DNA from: an uncultured Bacteroidia bacterium
Lineage (GTDB): Bacteria; Bacteroidota; Bacteroidia; Bacteroidales; F082
DNA length: 46,971 nt
NCBI GenBank assembly: GCA_902802535.1
Contig: CADCML010000014.1
Location: 1-46,971 of the forward strand
Direction: 5' to 3'
Both the position numbers and the translations under genes were made by a program. Below the pieces are notes generated by a model. That model was not told the origin of the DNA and made no database searches. It was given only the letters and a program-made list of their open reading frames with translations. Shown in pieces: positions 25,709 through 33,335 of the stretch. Within the stretch, counting starts at the first letter, position 1; the number at the start of each line of letters is the position of its first letter.

Positions 25709-25740
25709 ATCTTTGAATTTTGAATTTTAAATCTTGAATT
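25709..25740. repeat. AAATCTTGAATT-type spacer after plsX
   Basis: The gap from the plsX stop to the ACP start is built of ATCTTTGAATTTTGAATT and TTAAATCTTGAATT, the reverse-orientation form of the spacers after dnaB and fakB. Confidence 0.55.
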
Positions 25741-25742
25741 AT

Positions 25743-25970
25743 ATGTACGAAGAAGTAAAAACCATCCTTGCGCGTCAGTTGCGCATTTCACCCGAAAAGG
25801 TCACTCTCGATGCCCAAATCAAGCGCGACCTCGGCGCCGATTCCGTCGACATCCTTCAATTGCTCATGCGTCTTGAAGACGACCACGGCATCACCATTCC
25901 CGATCAGGAACTGGCACATTTTGAAACCGTTAACGATGTAGTCACCTATTTAGACAATTTACGCAAATGA
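25743..25970 (+). CDS. acpP: Acyl carrier protein
   Basis: A 75-residue carrier protein with the phosphopantetheine attachment site Ser34 in LGADSVDILQL. Helix I (MYEEVKTILARQLRISPEKV), the acidic recognition helix and helix III (ADHGIT-like DDHGITIPDQE) are recognisable. The sequence departs from canonical fatty-acid-synthase ACP (DSVDILQLLMRLEDD instead of DSLDTVELIM.LE), so it may be a second, specialised carrier rather than the housekeeping one. The ATG at 25743 is the only good start. It overlaps the LolA-like gene by 4 bp and follows plsX by 34 bp, placing it in the acyl-phosphate module. Confidence 0.9.
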   Translation: MYEEVKTILARQLRISPEKVTLDAQIKRDLGADSVDILQLLMRLEDDHGITIPDQELAHFETVNDVVTYLDNLRK

Positions 25971-26491
25971 AACGCTTTTATTTGATTATCACAGCCTTAT
26001 TGTTTTCCTTCACGACTTTTGCACAAGAGCTTTCCGAAACCGATTTCACCCAAGTCAAGCTGATGAAGGTTTCGGGCAAGACCACCGACAAGGTTGGTCA
26101 CATCACCTTTGACGGAAACGACCATCTCACTATGACCTACACCGTGCCGGAAGGCGACTATTTCATCATTGATGGCAACATGGTGAAAATCAACATGGAC
26201 GGAAAGAAAGTCGAATTCGATGCCGATAAGGTGAAGATGGTGGGACTGCAACGTGCCACCCTTTTGAACTGTCTTTCAAACAATTGGGAGCAGGCCGCCG
26301 AAGACAACAACGCCGAACTCACTGTGACGGAAGAGAAAGGTTTCCGCAACGTCCTCATCCAAGCCAAGGGCAAGGTGCCGAAAGGCGGTTACAAATCCGT
26401 GGAACTCACCTACCGCATGTCTGACAATATGATGACAAGAATGGTTTTGGAAGAAGCCATCGGAATCATCAACACCTACGAAATGAAGTAA
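25967..26491 (+). CDS. Secreted LolA-like protein
   Basis: A 174-residue exported protein. Residues 1-19 are a signal peptide (MKRFYLIITALLFSFTTFAQ). The mature chain is a run of beta strands (GHITFDGNDHLTMTYTVPEG, YFIIDGNMVKINMDGKK) like LolA/LolB-type lipid-binding half-barrels, including the typical DGNDHLTM and ELTYRMS segments. The start overlaps the acyl carrier protein stop (ATGA), so it is coupled to cytosolic acyl metabolism. LolA-like proteins occur beside ACPs in aryl polyene-type clusters. A periplasmic lipid or lipoprotein shuttle is inferred; similarity is by pattern only. Confidence 0.65.
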   Translation: MKRFYLIITALLFSFTTFAQELSETDFTQVKLMKVSGKTTDKVGHITFDGNDHLTMTYTVPEGDYFIIDGNMVKINMDGKKVEFDADKVKMVGLQRATLLNCLSNNWEQAAEDNNAELTVTEEKGFRNVLIQAKGKVPKGGYKSVELTYRMSDNMMTRMVLEEAIGIINTYEMK

Positions 26492-26492
26492 G

Positions 26493-26514
26493 ATTGTCGC
26501 TTCAATGCGACGAT
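26493..26514. terminator. Possible bidirectional hairpin between convergent genes
   Basis: ATTGTCGC-TTCAAT-GCGACGAT forms an 8-bp stem with one G-T pair, spanning the 10-bp gap between the LolA-like stop (26491) and the GH3-fusion stop (26502). No clear T tract is present on either strand, so termination is only suggested by placement. Confidence 0.35.
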
Positions 26515-29501
26515 GTGCCTATCGGATAGGCTTCATACAAAATGTCGTGCAAGACGGAGCGCGTCCCCATTCGAACCAACTTGTTAGGTTCAGCATCGGG
26601 ATAAACGCGGTTGGATAGGAAAACGATAATCGACTGATTTTCAGGGTCAGCCCAAACGAATGTGCCCGTAAATCCCGTATGTCCATAGCCTTTCATGGAG
26701 CCGGATTTGGAGGCCGTACAAGAACCTTTCTTGTTGATGGGCAGCTTGTCGAATCCGATACCGCGACGGTTGTCGTTGGTAGCCGCAAACGGTGCTTTGG
26801 TGAAATAACGCACCGTTTCGGGTTTCAGATATTGCACGCCGGCATAAGTACCTTCATTAAGAAGCATTTGCATGATAACTGCAAGGTCGTGGGCATTGGA
26901 AAACAACCCCGCATGTCCGGCCACACCTCCAAACAAAGCGGCAGCCTGGTCGTGCACATCGCCCCAAATCAGCTGCATACGGAAAACAGTGTCATTTTCC
27001 GTCGGAGCAATCTGTTCGCGCGTAAAATGGTTCAACGGATGGTAACCAATATGAGACAGATTCAAGGGATGATAGAACTTCTCATTCAGATAGTCCTCTA
27101 TGTTTTGGTTGGTCAACAGCTTCACGATTTTCGGCATATAATAGAAGCCCATATCGCTGTAAAGGTATTTTTTCTTCCCTAACGGCGTCTTGGCGACCGA
27201 GTCAAAGATGCGGTCGGAATAGTCATTAATAATGTAAAGGTTCTCCGCCACTCTGACGGTATGGCTCTCGTCCATTCCCTCGCTATAAAACTCTGACATG
27301 GGTCCCTTTTCGTCCACCGTCGCCTTGAAAAAAGGCACCCACGCTTTCAGTCCGGCTTGGTGGGTCATGATGTCGATGAGTTTCAGCTTGCCATGTTCCT
27401 TACCTTTGAGATAGGGAAAAAAGTCGGCCAAAGTCTTGTTGAGGTCAATCAATCCATCATCGTACAACTTCATGATAGCCAGCGTAGAAGCAAAGATTTT
27501 CGTGCACGAAGCGATGTCGTACAAGTCATCGGGCTGCACTTGATGGCCACCACCGTAGGTGAAAGTGCCAAAACACTTGTCGTACACCACTTTGCCATCT
27601 TTCATCGCCACAATCTGGCAACCGGGATAAGCACCGTTTTTGATGCCTGCCTCGGCCACAGAATCTAATTTGAGGGCATATTTTTCTTTCATCGTTCCAG
27701 TTGGCAAGGATGCAACTTGCTCTTGCCGAACGACTTGTATTTCAGATGCAGGAATCACCATTTCGGGAACAAGATATTCTTCGGACTCGGGCACCGCAAT
27801 GGCAATGCCGTCACCGCATTTGAACTTGCCCACCGAAACGGGCAATGTGCCACGAGCTTCAAGCTCGCCCGACAGCAGCCTCACGACAGCATCGACTGCT
27901 GGAACTTCGTCCTGGTAAGCCACTACCAAACCCTTCACGCTGTTGTTGATACGGAACATATCCAAGGCGTATGGACAGGCGAACAAATTGAGAATCACAT
28001 CATTTTGTGCCACCAAACGGTTGAAGAATTTCACGGTTTCCTGCGTGATGCCGTAGTCCTTATTGGCAAACATCGAGGTTTTCTCAATGTTGACCACTAC
28101 TAAATCATAACTCTCCAAACGCTTCAGCCAATCCGCTGATTTCGATGCAATTTCATCCTTTTTCACCACGAAGGAAGTCGTGCTGAAGCCGCGAGCAACA
28201 AGTCCGTCGTTCACGTCGTTTTTGGTGTTGCCAATGGTAACCACGGCGATTTTCTTGCTGTTGTCCAACGGAATCACCTGATTCTCATTTCTGAGCATCG
28301 TAACAGCTTCATCATAAAGCTGTTGGCGCAATTCCGTGTATGACTTTTTCTTCAAATCGCTCATCAGGTTTTCCGTCGGAATGGGTTGATATTTGTTCAG
28401 TCCTGCATTGAATTTATAGCGCAAAATCTTCTTGCAGCTTTCCTCCACTCGAGCTGCTGCTTCGGGGTCGCGCTCTGCAGCGTTTTTGATGGTCCTGATG
28501 GCAAAAGGTACATCGATGGGCAAAATCAGCACGTCGTTGCCAGCCATGAAAGCCGCATAGGGCACACTGTCTTGACGCACATGCTCCGAAACGCCCTTCA
28601 TGTCGAGACCATCGGTGAAAATCAGGCCGTGAAAACCCATCTCTTCCTTCAGAAGCTCGGTCACGACACCATGGGAAAGCGATGAAGATGTGTTCTTAAC
28701 TTTCTCAATGGCAGGAAAATACAGGTGACCCACCATAGCGCCGTTCACACCGTGTTCAATCATATAGCGGAAAGGAGCCAACTCAATGTCACGCACCTCT
28801 TCCATCGTTCGTGTCACGGTGGGCAGTGTCAGATGTGAGTCTGTCGAGGTATTGCCATGGCCAGGGAAGTGCTTCATCGTGGTTATCAAGCCTTTACTCT
28901 GCATTCCAATTGCATAGGCGTGGGCTTTTGTACCCACCTTGGCAGGGTCTTCGCCGAAACTGCGCACTCCGATAATCGGGTTGGCGGCGTTGGAATTGAC
29001 ATCCGCGACCGGCGCAAAATTCACATGGATGCCCATGCGCTTGCATTGTTCGGCCACCTGCTGCCCCATCTCGTAAATCAATTTATTGTTGCTGATGGCA
29101 CCCAGAGTCATCTGGTACGGATAGGCCAAAGTCTTGTTCACTCGCATGGCCAAACCCCACTCCGCATCGATGGAGACCATCAAAGGTGTCTGCGCCATGG
29201 CCTGCCAATCGTTGGCCTGCTTCACCATCGCCTCGGCATCGGCGCGGAAGAAACACACGCCACCGATGTTGTACTGCTTGATGTATTTCGCCACATTTTC
29301 GTTAAAAGGCTTGTCTGGCTGATTGGCACGCAAACATATCAACTGCCCCACACGTTGCTCCAAAGTGAGGCTGTTGTACACCGAATCCACCCAACGGTCT
29401 GCTGCGGTCGGGTCATAATAACCCAGTTCCACATTTTGGGCAAACACCTTGCCGACCGAAAAGGCCAGCAAAAATAATCCTACTGAGAGATACTTTTTCA
29501 T
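26502..29501 (-). CDS. GH3 beta-N-acetylhexosaminidase (NagZ-like) fused to a serine hydrolase
   Basis: A 999-residue exported protein (signal peptide MKKYLSVGLFLLAFSVGKVFA). The N-terminal GH3 domain has the NagZ signature KHFPGHG at 210-216 with the catalytic Asp221-x-His223 dyad and nucleophile Asp297 in FTDGLDMKGV, so it should release N-acetylglucosamine-type residues, probably from peptidoglycan fragments. A GH3 C-terminal-like domain follows (about 390-600). The last part (about 620-999) is a beta-lactamase/PBP-type serine hydrolase with Ser665-x-x-Lys668 (SCTK) and a YSD motif, likely an esterase or peptidase acting on D-amino-acid or acyl bonds. This fusion recurs in Bacteroidota. 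It ends a tightly packed minus-strand operon. Confidence 0.92.
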   Translation of the reverse strand: MKKYLSVGLFLLAFSVGKVFAQNVELGYYDPTAADRWVDSVYNSLTLEQRVGQLICLRANQPDKPFNENVAKYIKQYNIGGVCFFRADAEAMVKQANDWQAMAQTPLMVSIDAEWGLAMRVNKTLAYPYQMTLGAISNNKLIYEMGQQVAEQCKRMGIHVNFAPVADVNSNAANPIIGVRSFGEDPAKVGTKAHAYAIGMQSKGLITTMKHFPGHGNTSTDSHLTLPTVTRTMEEVRDIELAPFRYMIEHGVNGAMVGHLYFPAIEKVKNTSSSLSHGVVTELLKEEMGFHGLIFTDGLDMKGVSEHVRQDSVPYAAFMAGNDVLILPIDVPFAIRTIKNAAERDPEAAARVEESCKKILRYKFNAGLNKYQPIPTENLMSDLKKKSYTELRQQLYDEAVTMLRNENQVIPLDNSKKIAVVTIGNTKNDVNDGLVARGFSTTSFVVKKDEIASKSADWLKRLESYDLVVVNIEKTSMFANKDYGITQETVKFFNRLVAQNDVILNLFACPYALDMFRINNSVKGLVVAYQDEVPAVDAVVRLLSGELEARGTLPVSVGKFKCGDGIAIAVPESEEYLVPEMVIPASEIQVVRQEQVASLPTGTMKEKYALKLDSVAEAGIKNGAYPGCQIVAMKDGKVVYDKCFGTFTYGGGHQVQPDDLYDIASCTKIFASTLAIMKLYDDGLIDLNKTLADFFPYLKGKEHGKLKLIDIMTHQAGLKAWVPFFKATVDEKGPMSEFYSEGMDESHTVRVAENLYIINDYSDRIFDSVAKTPLGKKKYLYSDMGFYYMPKIVKLLTNQNIEDYLNEKFYHPLNLSHIGYHPLNHFTREQIAPTENDTVFRMQLIWGDVHDQAAALFGGVAGHAGLFSNAHDLAVIMQMLLNEGTYAGVQYLKPETVRYFTKAPFAATNDNRRGIGFDKLPINKKGSCTASKSGSMKGYGHTGFTGTFVWADPENQSIIVFLSNRVYPDAEPNKLVRMGTRSVLHDILYEAYPIGTSSH

Positions 29502-29530
29502 ATTCTACAATAATTTAATTTTCAATTAAT

Positions 29531-30358
29531 TCATTTGTTTTGTTTTAACCAAACCTTTAAGTCTTTCCAATCGTATGGCTTGCAAATAATGGTCTTATCC
29601 GCATCCAATAAAAAGACGGTTGGCGTGGAAGTGATATGATAATCCAAAAAGACCTTAGCTTCCCAACGCAATGCATCATAAAAATGGTATCCAGGAAGCC
29701 TCATTTTTTTCACCGCCTGTTTCACTTCATCCTCATTGTCGGCCAAAGCGAAGGTAACCAACTCAAAATCAGACTTCAAGTCCAAGTTTTTGCGTATTTG
29801 AACCAAGAAATCATGGCAGTATTCGCAGTCTGTTGACCAAAAGACAATGATGATATGTTTGGCTTCAGAACCATATAAACAGTAAGCGTCGCCATCAATG
29901 GTAACCCCAGAATAGTCAGGAGCTTTTGCCCCGACTTTCACCTTTTGATAGGGTTCGGTAATGGAATCCAAACGCAATCCCTCATTCATATCAACCTCAC
30001 CTTCAGCAAGTTGAGGATAATTCAAAAGATAATCCGTCACTTGGTCCCGACCCATTTTGGAATAGCCATTCAAAGCAAACTCCAAGATGAACTCATACAT
30101 CCTCATATTGACCTTGGCTTTGTCAAGGACAATGCTCAAACCAGCAATCGACAGGCTATCAAAGCGTTGCTCATCGCCATCGGTGAAGGAAAAGAAGTAA
30201 TTGACCAACTTTTCGGACATTGTTTCGGATGCAACCAAGGTCGTATCAGAGAAATCTACATCATCCCAATACCTTTTCAATTCCTCGTTTTGTGCTTTCG
30301 CCGAAAACACGGAAAAAGTAAAAACGAACAGCATTGCGATATGTAGTATATTTTTCAT
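29531..30358 (-). CDS. Exported thioredoxin-like (TlpA-type) protein
   Basis: A 275-residue exported protein with signal peptide MKNILHIAMLFVFTFSVFSA-KA. Residues about 24-135 form a helical N-terminal domain found in Bacteroidota TlpA relatives. The thioredoxin domain (about 140-275) has the redox pair Cys178-Glu-Tyr-Cys181 in FWSTDCEYCHDF and the cis-proline in ITSTPTVFLLD. A periplasmic disulfide reductase or isomerase role is expected; partner unknown. The gene lies 29 bp upstream of the GH3 fusion gene and 20 bp downstream of rnhB, within one operon. It may serve folding of exported enzymes, which is inference. Confidence 0.82.
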   Translation of the reverse strand: MKNILHIAMLFVFTFSVFSAKAQNEELKRYWDDVDFSDTTLVASETMSEKLVNYFFSFTDGDEQRFDSLSIAGLSIVLDKAKVNMRMYEFILEFALNGYSKMGRDQVTDYLLNYPQLAEGEVDMNEGLRLDSITEPYQKVKVGAKAPDYSGVTIDGDAYCLYGSEAKHIIIVFWSTDCEYCHDFLVQIRKNLDLKSDFELVTFALADNEDEVKQAVKKMRLPGYHFYDALRWEAKVFLDYHITSTPTVFLLDADKTIICKPYDWKDLKVWLKQNK

Positions 30359-30378
30359 TTTCTATAATTTAAATTTCA

Positions 30379-30978
30379 TCAGTTCAAGTCTAACTTCAAC
30401 TGAATTGCCATATTGAAAGTCATGCGATGCAGCGGTGTAGTACCGTAATCCGCGATGGCTTGCTTGTGCTCTCGTGTGGGATAGCCCTTGTTTTTCTTCC
30501 AATTGTAAATGGGATATTGCTCTCCGTATTGCTCCATCATCATATCTCTGGTGGTCTTGGCCAAAATGGAAGCCGCAGCAATCGACTGGTACTTGGCATC
30601 GCCGCCCACAATGCAAACATGTTTTACCTTCTTGTACGGATTGAAACGGTTGCCATCAATCAAGAGCAATTCAGGTTGAAGTGTCAGTTGATTTAAAGCC
30701 CTGTGCATCGCTAAGAATGAGGCATTTAGGATATTGATTTCGTCAATCTCCTGAGCCGTCACCACACCAATGCCGTATGACAGTGCCTCTTGCATCACCA
30801 ATTCACGCAACTGCATCCTTTTTCTCGCAGTAAGTTGTTTTGAATCATTGAGTTGAGGGTAATCCACATCTTTCTTTAGGATGACTGCAGCTGCCACCAC
30901 CGGACCCGCCAAACAGCCTCGCCCAGCCTCATCACAGCCTGCTTCAATCAAATTGGAATATTGTTTCAGCAAAGACAT
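30379..30978 (-). CDS. rnhB: Ribonuclease HII
   Basis: A 199-residue enzyme that cleaves the RNA strand of RNA-DNA hybrids and removes single ribonucleotides from DNA. The N-terminal motif [20 protein letters not shown] provides metal ligands Asp16 and Glu17; LLLIDGNRF provides the third acid, and [14 protein letters not shown] the conserved later block with the fourth. Length is normal. Start [14 protein letters not shown] matches the common form. It is 3 bp from the DUF6427 gene stop and is probably translated from the same message. Confidence 0.96.
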   Translation of the reverse strand: MSLLKQYSNLIEAGCDEAGRGCLAGPVVAAAVILKKDVDYPQLNDSKQLTARKRMQLRELVMQEALSYGIGVVTAQEIDEINILNASFLAMHRALNQLTLQPELLLIDGNRFNPYKKVKHVCIVGGDAKYQSIAAASILAKTTRDMMMEQYGEQYPIYNWKKNKGYPTREHKQAIADYGTTPLHRMTFNMAIQLKLDLN

Positions 30979-30981
30979 GAT

Positions 30982-31965
30982 TTACAGCAATTTGAAATAG
31001 TAATGATTGGCAAAGACCAGCATGAGGAAAAGCGTCAGGAACAAATTGACCCAACCTGTGTTGCTTGTGTACGAAAATGCGTATGAAATGAGAATGGCCA
31101 AAACAATGAAAATCAATCCGTTCATCAACACATTGCCGCCCAAGAACAACAGCAACAATGCAAATGCAGCCATGATGACCGTCATGGAAATCTTTGTTCT
31201 TACCGCCACCGTCTTCTCAAAACTGGCACTTCCACTTCCCATCAAGAGGATAATGGTGGAAACCACTAAAACAGCCAACAAGCAGATAATCTTATAGTTA
31301 AATCCTCTTACCGAGAATTTAATTGAAGTGAAATAGTCGCGATAGCCTGTCAACAAAGTTTGGAAGTCGCCGAACAAGAACACCCAAACGAAATAGACAA
31401 AATAAAGGAATAGGAATCCGAATATGGGAATCAATTCTAGGCGCAAACTGCCTTTTTTGGCGATGGGCAAAGCAAACAAAACCCACAAAAGCAACAAGAT
31501 AGAAGGAAAGTAACACATGGTAGCCAAAGCGATAAATACGCCTGTCTTCAGTAGGTTCAGTTCCGGATTAGGCATCAAGTAAATCTCAAATAAATTACTG
31601 ATTGCCAGCAGGATGAAAACCAAAGACAAAATAAACGGGTAAAGATTTATCTGCGTTCTCGTCAGGCTCATCAGCAAGACGAAAACGAAAGCCCCCATGG
31701 TGCTGACCTTGCCCACAATCTGGTTGTTGACCATTATTGCGTTGAAAATCAAGGTTTCAACCATTAATAGAACAAATGCAAATGCATGTTGGGCTATGGG
31801 TGAGAAACTGAGCAGCCGGTCAACCAGGTTGTAAATCGGGGTCACGGGTTCATTCAAACCCATGGTGGCCTTTCCGGAAACAAACGCAGGTATCCAAAGG
31901 GCAATCGCCATTAAGGCAATCACCACATATTGAATGGCATAGCTCTGTCTGAAGAACTTGATCAT
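30982..31965 (-). CDS. DUF6427-like polytopic membrane protein
   Basis: A 327-residue inner-membrane protein with about ten hydrophobic helices and short loops (for example VVIALMAIALWIPAFVSG, LLLWVLFALPIAK, FGFLFLYFVYFVWVFLFG). The N-terminus MIKFFRQSYAIQYV and the overall layout match the Bacteroidota family DUF6427, which has no known function. Its start overlaps the purD stop by 4 bp, and it precedes rnhB by 3 bp, so expression is tied to these housekeeping genes. No catalytic motif is apparent. Confidence 0.65.
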   Translation of the reverse strand: MIKFFRQSYAIQYVVIALMAIALWIPAFVSGKATMGLNEPVTPIYNLVDRLLSFSPIAQHAFAFVLLMVETLIFNAIMVNNQIVGKVSTMGAFVFVLLMSLTRTQINLYPFILSLVFILLAISNLFEIYLMPNPELNLLKTGVFIALATMCYFPSILLLLWVLFALPIAKKGSLRLELIPIFGFLFLYFVYFVWVFLFGDFQTLLTGYRDYFTSIKFSVRGFNYKIICLLAVLVVSTIILLMGSGSASFEKTVAVRTKISMTVIMAAFALLLLFLGGNVLMNGLIFIVLAILISYAFSYTSNTGWVNLFLTLFLMLVFANHYYFKLL

Positions 31966-33332
31966 GGCATTCTCATCAAATCAAGACCGATGTCATGACG
32001 GTAGTTGACGCCTTCGAATTGAATCTTCTCCACCTCGCGATAGGCGATGCCCCTAGCCTCTTCAATGGAGTTTCCGTGAGCCGTCACCGCCAAAACGCGA
32101 CCGCCTGATGTAACCACTTCGTTATCAGTGTTAAACGCCGTTCCGGCATGGAAGGCGACGACATCCTTCAAATTGTCCAATCCGTTCATTTTCATGCCTT
32201 TCTTGTAGGCTTCAGGATAGCCTCCCGACACCATCATCACTGTGACCGCTGTCTTGTCGCTTTTGGCATAATGCACCTCATCCAGTCGCCCGTCGGCGCA
32301 AGCGAAAAGCAAGTCGGCGAAGTCGCCTTCAATGCGGGTCATCACGGCTTCGGTCTCAGGGTCGCCCATTCGAACATTATATTCAATGACGTATGGGTTG
32401 CCGCCATCGTTCATCAAACCCAAGAAAATGAAGCCCTTATAGTCGATGCCTTCGGTTTTCAAGCCTTTCAAAGTCGGTTTCACGATACGTTCCTCTACCC
32501 TTTCCAAAAACGTTGAGTTACAGAATGGTACAGGCGAAACAGCACCCATGCCACCCGTGTTGAGGCCAGTGTCGCCATCACCGATGCGCTTGTAGTCTTT
32601 GGCTTCAGGTAATAAAACATAATGCTCGCCGTCGGTCAGCACGAACACCGAAACCTCGATGCCTTTCAGGAATTCCTCGATGACCACTGTGGCCGAAGCC
32701 GCTCCAAACTTGCCGTCGAGCATTTTGTCCAACTCCTCTTTGGCTTCCTGCAAGTTGTTGAGAATCAGTACGCCTTTGCCTGCTGCCAGACCGTCGGCTT
32801 TCAGTACGTAGGGTGCCTTCACGCTTTCGAGGAACCGATAACCTTCATTGAGATTCTCCTTGTTCACCTTGAAACATTTCGCTGTCGGAACGCCGTATTT
32901 TTCCATGAAGTCCTTGGCAAAAGCTTTACTGCCCTCCAATTGGGCACCACGTTTGTCGGGACCGATAATCTTCACGGCCTTCAACGCTTCGTCATTCTTG
33001 AAAAAGTCAACGATGCCGTCCACCAAAGGTTGTTCTGGACCGACAACGACAAGGTTAATATTTTGCTTTAAACAAAAGTCTTTTACCGCTTCAAAATCAG
33101 ATGGTTTTACATCCACATTAACACCCACTTGTGCCGTACCGGCATTGCCCGGCGCAATGAAGACATGTGTACCTTCGCTTTGTGCCAGCTTCCATGCCAA
33201 GGCATGTTCGCGGCCACCCGAGCCGAGAACCAGGATATTCCGTTGCACGGCTGTGACATGTTGCCCTTGGACGGCTTTCCAATCTAAGGTATCTTTTCTA
33301 TTATCAGCGGGATACATTACTATCTTTGCCAT
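31962..33332 (-). CDS. purD: Phosphoribosylamine-glycine ligase PurD
   Basis: ATP-grasp enzyme of de novo purine synthesis that joins glycine to 5-phosphoribosylamine. Core motifs: NILVLGSGGREHALAWKLAQ, FIAPGNAGTA, VVGPEQPLVDGIVDFF, KADGLAAGKGV, NTGGMGAVSPVP and EYNVRMGDPETEAVMTR. From the ATG at 33332 the protein has 456 residues and about 31 more N-terminal residues than usual. The first ATG follows the glycosyltransferase stop by 3 bp, so coupling supports it, but a GTG about 28 codons in (giving MQRNILVLGSGG) would match the common length. Other purine genes are absent here. Confidence 0.95.
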   Translation of the reverse strand: MAKIVMYPADNRKDTLDWKAVQGQHVTAVQRNILVLGSGGREHALAWKLAQSEGTHVFIAPGNAGTAQVGVNVDVKPSDFEAVKDFCLKQNINLVVVGPEQPLVDGIVDFFKNDEALKAVKIIGPDKRGAQLEGSKAFAKDFMEKYGVPTAKCFKVNKENLNEGYRFLESVKAPYVLKADGLAAGKGVLILNNLQEAKEELDKMLDGKFGAASATVVIEEFLKGIEVSVFVLTDGEHYVLLPEAKDYKRIGDGDTGLNTGGMGAVSPVPFCNSTFLERVEERIVKPTLKGLKTEGIDYKGFIFLGLMNDGGNPYVIEYNVRMGDPETEAVMTRIEGDFADLLFACADGRLDEVHYAKSDKTAVTVMMVSGGYPEAYKKGMKMNGLDNLKDVVAFHAGTAFNTDNEVVTSGGRVLAVTAHGNSIEEARGIAYREVEKIQFEGVNYRHDIGLDLMRMP

Positions 33333-33335
33333 ATC

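Noticed and set aside
33320-33327. Plus-strand -7 box TATCTTTG
   Set aside because: No plus-strand gene follows; it lies at the purD/glycosyltransferase junction on the opposite strand and is a chance match.
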